Assembly (NCBI RefSeq): GCF_025602895.1
Contig: NW_026516229.1
Coordinates: forward strand, 62,001-126,000
Reading direction: 5' to 3'
DNA length: 64,000 nt
Source: Polychytrium aggregatum
Lineage: Eukaryota; Chytridiomycota; Chytridiomycetes; Polychytriales
Part shown: piece after piece, positions 24,401 through 35,238 of the stretch
Layout of the letters: each line of letters begins with the position of its first letter
How positions within the stretch are numbered: the stretch's first letter is position 1
The notes under the pieces: model-generated
The model's input: only the letters and a program-made list of their open reading frames with translations
What the model was told of the DNA's origin: nothing
Databases searched by the model: none
Made by a program: the position numbers and the translations under genes

Positions 24401-25341
24401 CAAGCACGCTTACCTCAGTTGTGGTATGGTCGTCGGAATCGTAGTGGCTGACCCCCCAGGTTCTGCAACAGCGCGACTGCAATCAGAAGATACTCTCTCG
24501 ACCGGAGCGTGCATGTGCGATTCATCTTGTGCAGGTGTGGCCTCATACGTACAGATCCAAGGGATGGAACTCCAGGCCAAGCTCCTTGCAGAACACCTTC
24601 AGAAACGGAAAGACGTCGAGCAAGAGCCCGTTCTTCTCCCATTCGTAATCTGGAGCATCGCCATCGTGCCGAAGAGCCGGGGTCAGCACGCCAATTTCAT
24701 TCAGACGCACTACACGGCTGAAGCACACAGTTGCCGCCACCAAGGACGCGAATGCAACCCGTCGCTTCTGGTGAGCTTACCCTGCAGGCAGCATCGGCAA
24801 TCGGATGAACAAAGCGGCGATCGCGAGCCGGGCGAAATACGCAGCAATTGTAATCGAGAGGATGAGTACACATGGGCAGAGCCACAGAGGGCGGGTGCAT
24901 GTTCTGCTGCCGTCCGCAGCCTCCAAAGAAGCGACCAGCGGTCAAAACTGGGCAGCCACCGACGCAGATGAAACCCACTGGGCTTTGCAGCTCGACTTAC
25001 GGTGAAGGTCGAGCTGATGAACAAGCGGATTGCAGACTTTTCGAGGTCGTACTCGACAGCCACATCGCCGCTGAGAATCAAACGGGAGGGGTCGTGCTGG
25101 CGAATGGAGGCCCCAGAAGAGTTGGTCGAAGTCAGCCGGTGCTCGCGGAGGGCACGAGCCTGCTGGATCAGCTCGACAAACTCCTCTCGCGAGGCCCGCG
25201 GGGTGTCAGGCCAGCCAGTATACACGGAGCCTGGGAGACGGAAGGAAGGTCGGAATCAGAGGACAGGGCGCCCCGGTGGACGAATATACCAGCACACAAC
25301 GGCCAGACACACAGCGGCTGGACGGACATTCGACTGGACAT
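18498..25341 (-). CDS. NWD1-like STAND ATPase: DUF4062, NACHT, long WD40 domain
   Basis: A very large multi-exon gene. The N-terminal DUF4062 region reads SAIRLFISSTFTDYEWEKNG, FKELGLEFHPLDL-type core (CKELGLEFHPLDLTWGVSH) and DSDDHTTTE, then QSAGPAFACLLG and NKYGYRPPPRTLS. This order is that of animal NWD1/TEP1. The ATPase has Walker A GPSGSGKTA, which is formed across an intron (repeat-filled, about 22870-23050), and Walker B LIVVIDSIDRLD. The last exon (18498 to about 21900) encodes a winged-helix-like stretch and more than ten WD40 units, for example TIRLWDISQ and YVVRLWNLAKG. Such STAND proteins oligomerise on sensing a ligand. The start is tentative: ATG at 25341-25339 opens a short exon that joins in frame to the exon beginning near 25229. 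Reading frames look intact. Confidence 0.87.
22933..22995. repeat. 10-bp tandem repeat (TCGGTGACAA)n in the intron that splits the P-loop codons
   Basis: About six units of a TCGGTGACAA-type decamer, with the early units diverged, in the intron between the Gly and Pro of Walker A of the NWD1-like gene. Confidence 0.85.
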
Positions 25342-26037
25342 CAAACAAACATACTCGATGGCATGGTGGGAGGGGATGGCTCTGGCGAGCTGTCGGCGAG
25401 CTGTCTGTGGCAGGGAGTGAAGCGGGCAGAGAAGCAGCAGGTCGGCGCTCTGAGCTCGAGAGCGAGCCAAGGGAGTTGCGGGTGGCACGCCTCGCTGTGT
25501 CCTCGCTGTGCTCTCGGCGGGCCTGTGTCGCTGTGTTGCACAGGCAGCAGCGCCCCTTCTCGCCGCGCTCTCGCCGAGGAGCGGCTCTCGCCCAGGGCAA
25601 GGGCTGGGGCTGCCCCTCCTCGTCGCGTGGCCACGCGCTGCACCGTCGCACAGACACAAACACAGGGGCGGGCTTGTTTCGCAGTCACATGCTTGGGCTG
25701 CGCGGTGGGACAAAGGTAACACGCGGCCCGATTTGGACAGGATTCATGACACTCGCTGCACAAGCAAATGGGATGTCTGGGCTTCTGGCTGCGACCAAAT
25801 GGCCCGAATACACACCACTCGCCGCTACCATGACCAAAGGTGCCGATCGATCGTCGCCACGGGAGATCGACCAGGATGTATTCAAGACCACACCGCACCC
25901 AACGAAAACAAAGCGATGGTCAACCAGGGCCGGAGACAATCGTACGGCCTGTCTGCCAGTCTCCGGAAGCACAGCAGACTTCAGGTCTCTGATGCCAGAG
26001 AAAAGGGGCGTTGTCCCATTCTCTGTCCGGAATGACT
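25342..26037. other. Intergenic: promoter of NWD1-like gene and 3' of AP-2 alpha
   Basis: Between two minus-strand genes. The centre (25480-25660) is very GC-rich with repeated CTCGC/CTCTCGCC words. No coding region was recognised. Confidence 0.5.
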
Positions 26038-29000
26038 CTATGCGCTGGCGAGGGCGGTTTCGACGAGCTTCTGGAGATGCTGGGACACGTTCTCGTTGGT
26101 TGCGCGGATCGTCAACCGGAACAGCTGTTGGCGCCAAGGAGACGGGCAGTGACGAATGTCAGGCATCGACAGAGCCGCACTCCTTCACGTCATCGATACA
26201 ACCGACAATCCGCATACACCACAGACAATCCACACCGCCGCGCAGGCCAGACACCCCGCACGCCCAACTTACCTGCTGCTCCATGTTGGGCTCCACGCGC
26301 ATCAGGCAGCCCACCTTGCCGATCTCGATCGAGTTGAAGACCGCGCCACTCACTGTGTTCAGCGGGTTGGGGTCGATGCCTTCGATGTGATCGAGCTTCA
26401 GCCCCGCGAGGATTCTCTTGGTCGTCTTGGGATCGATGGGGCTTCGTGCCTTGAAGATCGACTGCGTCTCGCGTGGTGCCCCGCCAATCTGCCGCCAGCG
26501 CGCGAAAAAGTCGACCGAATTGAGCTCAACCGGCGACAGGAACTTGGTGAGGGCAATCGGCAGCTGCAGCGGGAGCGTGACGTTGGTGGGGCCAAACATG
26601 AACGAGACCGTGAGCCCGGGCAGGCTATCGAATGAGTTCAAGCACTCCAGGTTATAGACCTGGTTGAACTGGTTTGCGGGTGGGATCGTTCCAGGAATCG
26701 GCTGGGTCAGGGTGATCTTGAGGCCGGGTGGGGCTTCGACGGACGTGCTCAGGTTGCTGATGACCCCGGCGCTCTTGTTGCCATAGTACACGGCAATGCG
26801 GCCCAACTGGCTCTGGTACTCCGACTTGATGCCGATCTGGATGACACTGTTTTCGAACAGGATGCCATTCGACTCGATGATCAGGGTCTGGAGGTTCTGC
26901 TCGTATTTGGCAAGAGGGTCGTCCTGAAAGGAGCCGGGTTGCTGCTGCTGCTGCTGCGCTGAGGGCTGCGAAACAACCTCCAGACCAAGCAGATCGTCGG
27001 GTCCATTGTAGTTTACTGCCGATGCCTGCGTCGCGGTAGCAGCATTTGAGACCTCTTCGTTCATGCGCACAAGCGATCGACGCCGGTCCTCCTTCTTCTC
27101 CTGATTGGCCAGAATTCCCATTTGCCAGGGGCGCTTCTCCTCCGTCTCAGCAATCTTCTTGTTCAGCTTGAGGACCAGCGCCGACTCGCGCTCCGGGAAT
27201 GGCGGCATCTCGTCGCAAACAGCCTGAAGAATGTCCTCGGTGGGGAGAGACACAATGTTGAAGTACTCGCAGGCTCTCTGCTGAAGTTCAACGTCCAGAA
27301 CATAGCGGTACTGCTGGAAGACCCGCATGATCTCGTCCTTGATCTCGGGGAACAGATTGACAAACTTGAGATAGGTTGTCATCAGCAGCGCGCGGGTGCT
27401 GGCCGAGCACATGCCAAACTTGGAGTGCAGGATCGAAAACTGGTCCATCGGGGCGCATCCGGGCTTGTTGGCAATGAGATAGCCACACTCGCCGAGGATG
27501 TATCCGCCCACCTTGAGCGCCGTTTCGTGGCAGGTGGGGGACCGCAGAGCCGTCAGGACCGTCGTGGCGGCATATTCCTGCAGGTTCTCGTTGTTGGTGA
27601 CGATCTGGACGACTCTGTACCAGATATCCTCGCTGACGTGGTCGCCGGCGATGGTAATAAGCTGCAGCACAACGTCCAAGTACCACGATGGCTCGACAGT
27701 GAACTTCTCGGTCAAAATCGCAATCTTCAGCACAATCTCTTCGCGGATGGCAAAGTCGGCGATCGGGAGATACTGCAGAAGCTCCGAGACGATCGTGCGG
27801 GAGTTGTTGCCGTCGCACATGCAATAGAGCAGGTCGAGAGCACGACGACGGACACTGATGTCTTTGTCCTTGAGAGACTCGATGATCGTTTCCTGGTGCT
27901 GCTGGATGGTTTCGAGCGATCGTGACACCGTAGCAATGTGTGCCATGGTCTCCAAGCCAAGGTAGCGAACGTTTGTTTCCTTGGAGGAGATGAACTTGCC
28001 GAGCAGACGTGTGGCCTGGGCAATCAGATCCGATTCGCTGTCGATATGGATGGCCAGCCCCACAGCCTCAAAGAAAATGGCGTTCTGGGCATTGTTATGC
28101 TGCACGTTTTTGGGAATCTCGTGTGCATTCTTGATGATGGTCTGGAGCACCGTATTGATCAGGCTGCTGAGTCCGCTATCGTCTGGGTGAAAGGCCACAT
28201 CATCGTCAGCATGAGAAGAGCTGCTCATCGCAAGCCCACAGAGCCCAGAACGCTCGAGCGTCCCCCCCCCCCGACACTCTGGCGACGGCGTCACGGCCCG
28301 ACATACTTGGAGGAGGATAGTACTGCAAAAGTCGCAGAAGCTTGACCTGAATCCAGGGCACGGGCACCTTGTAATATACGTAATCGGTTGTGTACTCTTT
28401 GTCGTGAACGATCTGTGGAGAGGGAACGCAGTTAGCATGGTGCACTCGGGGATACCCCAAGACACTTGCGGTGTGGGACAGTGAACCTACCTTGTAGAGC
28501 TTTCGGATGGCCTTGCCGGCGGCTTCATAGTAGGGTCCCGGGAAGTTTTGAACGAGGACCAGCACAAAGGTTGTCACGCACAGAGACACGCCCTGTCATT
28601 GCAGCATTCGCCATCAGCAAGAGCGAACGGCGCACTTGAATATCTGCAACTTCGCAACAAGGCGCCAATCCCCTCAGCCGAGCAGGCAAAGTCAACTGGC
28701 ATCCTCCCCTATTCACCACTCGGTTGCAGTGCGCCTCGCTCTGTTCAACAGATCAAATGCAGGCACGACACAGCGCAACAGACCATATCGGGATCGTCCA
28801 TCATGGCTATCAGACGCGGTGCCCAGTCTGCAGCAGGAATAACCTCGGGATGCTTTCTGTACAGACGCAAGAGACAGAGCGAGGCCTTCTTCTTGACAAA
28901 GCGAGAGGGGCTGCATGGAACAACATCCAGTCAGAATCAGCGTCTCGGCTTGGCGGAGAGAAACCTCATAGCGGCCTATTGTGGAGCGACTGAGGCCAAA

Positions 29001-30080
29001 ACAAGCCCGAGACCAAGCCACAGAGTGGACTCGATAATGATCCAGCATTGATCAGGGGGGCACCCGTGGCTGCGACGCGAAGACAGACAGGCTAAGCGAG
29101 CAGTAGAGCGCATATTCCAGCCAACCTCTTGGTCAAAAGGCGATAAATGTCGTGAACGAGGGTTTCGGCCATTTCCTTGGCACCGATATTGGCGATTGCG
29201 TGGATGGCAAGGCAGCTGAAGAGTTCATCGGGATCGTCAAGGTCTCGCTTCATGGAGTTCACGACGAGACGGATCAGCTCGTTATTTTCGCTGAGCATTA
29301 GCGTGATGGCCAGATAGCCCTGTGGAAGCACCGCGGCAGAGAAGTGTAGTGGATGCGCGACGGGAGGGTCAGTGCACAATATCAGAAGGGTGTACACTAT
29401 CGGGGAATCGGAGCACACTATCGTGACGAGCGAGCCCAACGGACGGGATCAATAGAATTGGCCTGCACTGGCAGGCGCAGAGGAGCAAGGGCACGAGAAA
29501 GGCTTGTCAATCCACATAACGCGGAGGCAATTGCCGCTCACTTACAATCTGCTTCTCGGTGAACTTTTGCGAGGACAGCAAGTTGATGGCCTCCATGTGG
29601 CCAAAGTCGATGTCCCAGCCGAGGATATACATATACAGGAGCTTGCAGACATACTTCTTCTTCTGGTATCCGTTCAGGTTCGGATCTATTACCGTCGCAG
29701 AAGAAGCAAGTCCACTTGGCAGGTCAGCCGGCGAAACGTATGCCGCAGACCTCCACGCGTCCACGGAGCTCGTGAAGAGCCAGCAACCAGTCGAGCGGGA
29801 TTCACCTTTGAACTTTGAGCGGATATTGGCAAGCTCTTTGTTGACTCTCTTCTCTTCCAGCTCGCGGGCTCGGCCTGTGTGATGGATGCCGAAACGGGAT
29901 GTGAGCCGAGCATTGGAAGCGCTTCGGGAGCAAGGGCAATGCCAAGGGACACGGCGCGGATGCCACAATCCGGCATGATCCAAACGAGCTGTTCTGGGCC
30001 AAGCGATTGTGGCAGAATCTCCAGGAGCAGCAATACATACAGTTGCGAAGGTCCGAGATGAACACCGTCAAGCCACGCAT
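26038..30080 (-). CDS. AP-2 adaptor complex, alpha subunit
   Basis: Large subunit of the clathrin adaptor for endocytosis at the plasma membrane. The start ATG at 30080 gives [14 protein letters not shown], the invariant opening of alpha adaptins; exon 1 (30080-30041) joins to [20 protein letters not shown]. Then follow [50 protein letters not shown] and [17 protein letters not shown]. The HEAT-like trunk continues with [44 protein letters not shown] and [17 protein letters not shown] linker with a short poly-Gln tract (around 26940-26957) leads to the appendage domain. The final exon ends [13 protein letters not shown] with the stop at 26038-26040. The length is close to the usual 930-980 residues. 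No sign of decay. Confidence 0.95.
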
Positions 30081-30846
30081 CGACTGGGTGGGGGAGAGCA
30101 GAGAGCGAGATGCAGAGACGATTATTCGCGCTGTCTCGCATAGGCGACGCCGGCTGCATGTTGCTGGATAACACAGGCATGGCACGGAAAGCAGTCGATG
30201 GCGAGAGGGCATAGACCGGCAGGAGAGCAAACACACGAACCATGTTGACGAGATATCAAGACAGGGAAAGGCAAAGTGGTTGGAACGGCACCACGCAAGC
30301 GACTCGGCTAGAGGCTTGGTGCTGGCAAACGCAGTATGGGTTGGTATAGAGCAGGACGGGGAGGACGAGGCGATGCCGGCTGGCAAGCTGGCTGGGCGGT
30401 GCGGCAGGAGCGTCGAGGCGGCGGATCGGTTGGGCCTTGGACCAGCTGGGCAACAGGCAAGAAGCAGATTCGAGCGAGAGTCGGTCTTGGGCAGGGGTCG
30501 GGGCAGGGTCTTCTCGCCGCGGCCTCGCCGTGCCCTCGCCGGCCTCTCGCTGGGCCCTCGGCTCTCGCCCGTCTCTGTCGCACAAGCACAGCACTCCTGG
30601 CCAATGGCGAGCCGCGCCCCCACACGGAGCCGAGAGTATCGTGGGAGTCGTCGCCGGAATCAATCGGGCACTCGTATTCGCAGCTATATTGTCGAGACTT
30701 GCACTTGAACCACGAGCAAACAGGACACCCTCTCTGCTCGCTTTGGCGTGGTATCCCACCCGCTAGCTGATCTCTCACGACCGAGATTAGAGTCCCGAAA
30801 TCCGCAGCATCATTGCACAGCATCGTGGCCTGTCGCAGGCTCGAGA
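30081..30846. other. Intergenic: AP-2 alpha promoter and 3' of CFAP298
   Basis: Holds the upstream region of AP-2 alpha and the 3' end of CFAP298, both on the minus strand. A GC-rich CTCGCC-containing block at 30490-30600 resembles that at 25500-25660. No gene was recognised. Confidence 0.45.
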
Positions 30847-32498
30847 CTACTTGGGCCGCCAGGAGATGTTCGACATGCCTTGAAAGTGGTTCCGCAGCGC
30901 CTTGGGATTAGCCCAGGACGAGTTCAAGTAGTCGTCTTCGTCGTTCTCTTCCAATTTCTGGCAAGCGCAAGCACGTCAGGTTGTGTGGACCCGCATCCGG
31001 GATGGCCTCGCCAAAACCATCCCACGACCCACTGCGGGGGTGGAAACCCGCACCGCTCGGTCAGGCATGGCTGACGTCTCACCTTTTGCTCTTCCTGTTT
31101 CTTGTAGTAATACGCCATCAAGGCCTTCTGGCCCTCTTCGTTCAGCGGCGGCTCGCGAACAGGGGCATGGCGTCCCCTCTGCATACCAGGCGAGGCATCG
31201 ACCGCGGTCAGCATCGATCCGACAGCGTGTGGTTATCTGTGCATAACAATCTCGCAAAAACGCCCAAATTATCGCCGTGTCACTCACCTTTTGGATCTTG
31301 GCGACAATTTTGGTCTTTTCGTTTCGACCCACGTAGTCCGAGAGATGCTTTTCGCGAGCAAGCTCCTTGCCCGCCCACCACATGCTAGTGTCGGCTGGAT
31401 CGAACACACTCTTGGACGCCTGCGAACCACCGGCACGAGCGGCGACGTTCAAGACCCGCCAGATCCGTCAGTGCGAGAATCGTCTGCGTTTCTTTCGCCC
31501 ACAGAGCAGCTCGTACCGGGAACAGACCGAGCACGCCAACCAACCTCGGTTCCCGCGAGATCCTCGTTGTCCTCGATTGCAAGCCGAGCAGGCTCCCACT
31601 CGACAAGGCCCATCGGATACACAATCGTGACGGCACCACTGATAAGATTGAGGCATCGGTCAAGAGCATCAGCAGTCAACACCCGGCCTGCTTTGATGTT
31701 TTCCTGCAGAGAAGAGACGGCACCAGCGTTACGAGATTGTCCTCGATGGCCTCTGATGCGAATCAATCAAGGCGATCTGTCGAATCGTGCGAGCTCACCT
31801 TGGGGGCAACGATTTCCTTTGCATAGTCGACTTGCTTCTGGATGACCTGGGCCATTTCCTCGACTGGGGCTATTCCAGACAACGAGCAGAGAACAAATCA
31901 GCGCTGCCGCCCACAGGCGCCCATTCCCGATAGCCAGTCCATGCTGCAATAGCAACTTACCCTCGCCCGTCCGCCGACCAGTCGGGTCGGGATTCAGTAG
32001 TACTTCGTTGCCCCGGCTGTCTTTGCCTCGCTTTTTCTCGACAATCTCCTCAAAGCGACTGCCTTGCTCCTTCTTTTCCTTCTCGCGACGCGCCATCTCT
32101 TCAAGTTCTTCCTCGGAAAACCCCTGCTGGGACTCAGGCTTCAGCTGGCCATACTGAATCAGCTCCTCGCATGCTGGGTGCGAATGCACTCAGTTAGTCT
32201 TTGAGTCAGAACAACCGTTGGCCGACGTGTCGTGGCGTATCGTACGTCTCGGCAGACCCGGCTCGCTCTCGGATGGCACTTCTGACCAGCAGGTCCGGGA
32301 CGTTTCTCGGAAACGGTACGCTCATCTCGCAAAGTAATCTGCGGCGTCGCGATCCACACCTGAGATCAAACGCACAACGCGTTGGCGCTTGTTTTCAACG
32401 TCGACCACGGCATCGACAACTTGGGCAACGTGGGTCGATCCCGGGAACTCAGCCAGAAACAGCAACTGCTCGGCTTTTTTGACCTCCAAGAGCACCAT
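30847..32498 (-). CDS. CFAP298: CFAP298 (C21orf59/Kurly) ciliary protein
   Basis: In animals and algae this protein is needed for outer dynein arm assembly and ciliary motility. The start ATG at 32498 gives MVLLEVKKAEQLLFLAEFPG, like the human MVLLHVKRG start. Later exons carry ELIQYGQLKPE, GKDSRGNEVLLNPDPTGRR, ISGAVTIVYPMGLVEWEPAR and NEDLAGTE. SMWWAGKELAREKHLSDYVG, followed by RNEKTKIVAKIQK, is the most conserved block. APVREPPLNEEGQKALMAYY and a terminal GMSNISWRPK finish the match. The stop is at 30847-30849. Its presence argues for an organism with a motile flagellum. It is divergent from the coiled-coil gene at 33061. Confidence 0.93.
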
Positions 32499-33060
32499 GT
32501 TTGTCAACCTGGCTGGTATGGGTGGACGCGAATCAAAGAGTTTGGGCTGCGAGAGTGGGAAGATGGATCGCAGACCACGAACAACCCAGGGCTCAGTGCT
32601 TGATAAAGAGACAGGTGGACCCGCCGAACTCGCGCGCCATTGCATCAGTCTGGCCGCTGCTTCTTCCAGGCCGGGCGGGGCGCCGTTGGCCAGACAGGTT
32701 TGGCCAGATGGATGCTGCCAGAAGATTCCGCTGCCCGCCAAAGGTGGCCAAGTTGCAGCCGGTCAGATTGGCGCTGCGGGGTGGCGGCCAACGGCCCCGG
32801 TTCGGAGGCTGACCGCTGTGCATCGACTCCTCATGCAGCAGACGTGCCAACCGCATATGATGCTGCAGGAGCGCTCCCGGCCGAATTCCACATGAATGTC
32901 CATGGGTGTCTTCATGCGCCGGCGCTGTCGGTGGGGCTTGGCCTGGCCCGGCTGGGCGCCGCGCTCCCTGGCTGTCGACTTTGCCAGCGATCGCACTCTG
33001 GCATCCAGAGCGCCCTCCGACCCCCATCAACTCCGGCCCTCCCAGCGGCCAGAGCCAGCA
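32499..33060. promoter_or_regulatory. Divergent promoter between CFAP298 and the coiled-coil gene
   Basis: A 562-bp region between start codons on opposite strands. No TATA box, repeat or RNA gene was recognised. A shared promoter could co-express the two genes. Confidence 0.5.
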
Positions 33061-34729
33061 ATGTCCGATCTTGCGCTGGAGCTGCTTACTTCGGAGAACC
33101 AGCGACTCAGAGGTGCGTGCTACTTGCCGCTCAAGTCGCAGCGAATGGCAACGCCCATCCGACATCTGCTCAACATCTGCCCAGCATCTGCCTAGCACCC
33201 CGCTGACTCCCGCCGCTGGGCTTGTGATCTGTCTCTTGCAGGCGAATTGGAACAGTCGAGCGTTCTTCTGAAACAGTCGCACGCAGCCAAGAACCAGCTC
33301 CTGGAGACTATAACCCTGCAGCAATCCACCCTCGAGGATGTGCTGAAGCAACTCGAGACCTTCCGCCTCACAAAACACCAGAGCCACGAGCGCCTCGTGC
33401 AGGACAAGCAGAGACTGGCCGAACAGAACGAGCAGCTTCGGAGCCAGGTTGCCTATCACGAAGAAAAGGACCGCCAGCGATCCGCCGAGAGCTCAAATCG
33501 ACAGAGCCCCTCCAAAGACCTCAAAGCCGCACTGAAGGAGAAGCAGGATCGGATCCGGGACCTTAAGAAACAGGTGTCCAACCTGGAATACGAAGGTTCG
33601 GCTGTTGTCTGGCTGCATCGGGCTCCGTTCCGCCGGCATCTGTGCCCCTGCCACGGCCAAGACTGCAGGCGCATCAGCACTTTGCGTGTGCGAACGGCAC
33701 AATTACCATGGCGTTGCTGATGTACTTGCTGACCTCTCCCTCGGATCGCACGATCCAGTCCGCCAGTGTCTCGAGAAGGTCCAGCTGTTCCATCGACTTC
33801 AAAATGAACACTCTGCTCTCCAGACCGAGCATCAGAAGCTGAAGTCCGAGGACGAAAAGCTCAGGCGAGAGCTCGAACAGCACTCCCGACAAGCGACCAA
33901 GACAGCCCAGCATCTGCAGGACCAAGTCGCCCAGCTCCAGTCTGAAAACCGCACGCTCAAGGAAGACAACCGTCAACTCTCGCGGCAGTACATGGACCTA
34001 CAGAAACAGAGCCACATTTGGAAGCAGCGGCTCACCCACGACGACCAGCAGCTCACTCAAATGACTGCTGAGCTGTCCACCTGCATCGGCGAACAGCGTC
34101 GGCACGAAGAGACCGAGAGGACGCTCCACGAAGAGCTGTCTCAGATGCGCCAGCTACACTCGAATACACAGCAACAGCTGCAAGGCCAGATGGACAAGCT
34201 GAAGGCGCAACACGCCGAACAAGTGGCTGCCCTGATGGACGATATCCGAACGCTGGAGGCTCGGGAAGCAAGGTGGTCGATGCTGTACAAGCGAGACGCA
34301 TTCTCCGCCAGAGATCACCGTAGCGACAGCGGCCGGGCAGTGGACCATGGATCACCATCGCCACTGAAGCAAGATCACGACCGCTCGCCACAGGGCCGGC
34401 TGTATGGCCATAGGATGAGCCCATCCAAGCCGCCGACACCACCGAAACCTGGGGCTGCTCTGGCGGCCACTGCCACTCCGCTTTCCGACCGTGCTGTCCA
34501 CTCCACGCCGTTTCCAAGTCGTGCGGCAATCTCGCCGATCACCAAGGAAACTCGGTACAGCCCGCATCAGCCGATGGCCGTCGATTCTGCTCACGCCAGA
34601 TCAACGACCTCCGAGACGCCAACCTTCCTGTTCGACGAGGCCAAGAACGCGGCCAAGGTCGTCGAAGATTTTTCGAGGAAGATATCCGAGCTGGAGAGAA
34701 ACTTTGACCGGATCGAGTTTGGGCTGTGA
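33061..34729 (+). CDS. Long coiled-coil protein of unknown function
   Basis: Three exons (33061-33112, 33242-33595, 33759-34729) give 458 residues. From residue about 5 to 330 the sequence is an almost continuous heptad-type coiled coil, rich in Gln, Glu, Leu, Lys and Arg (for example ELEQSSVLLKQSHAAKNQLL and LRRELEQHSRQATKT). A Ser/Pro-rich disordered region with several SP and TP sites (RMSPSKPPTPPKPG) follows. A short C-terminal helix, AAKVVEDFSRKISELERNFD, ends the protein. I cannot name a family. The head-to-head arrangement with CFAP298 makes a basal-body or ciliary role worth testing, but that is only inference from position. There is no transmembrane segment or signal peptide. Confidence 0.82.
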
Positions 34730-35238
34730 TGGGCAGCCATCGCAAGGGACCGACCTCGGGGTTCGCCCTGAACCCGGCCCCACAAGCATCTATGGAAGAG
34801 TCCCATCGAATATATAGACGGACCGGAACCAAAGCGCATTCATTGGAGCGCGTAAGCCAAGCAACTCGCATCGCGAGCAGCATGCCAGACGGCACACTTG
34901 CTGCACGGCGTACCGAACGATGCGCCGCTAGGACACCGCTCATGGCTTGCAGCCAACCAACGCACCAAGCACGACCAGGCAGCCTATGCAGTATTACTGT
35001 TTCATATGCATCACCGATAGCAACATGCTCGATGGGCCATGCCAGCATCCGCAACCACATCGTCGCCAAGAAGCCGTGACAGCGAACAGACGGGCAGTGG
35101 GAGAGGAGAGGAGGGTTTGTTTGCCTCGATGCTGGGTGCTCGGGCGAGTTGAAGGCGTATGTGTGATATATTGCATGATCTGGAGCCCCCAATACACGTC
35201 CTGAGGCGAGAGAGCCGAGAACCTAACGGAGAGCAGCC
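34730..35238. other. Convergent 3' intergenic region
   Basis: Between the ends of the coiled-coil gene (+) and RRP45 (-). No gene or repeat was recognised. Confidence 0.5.
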
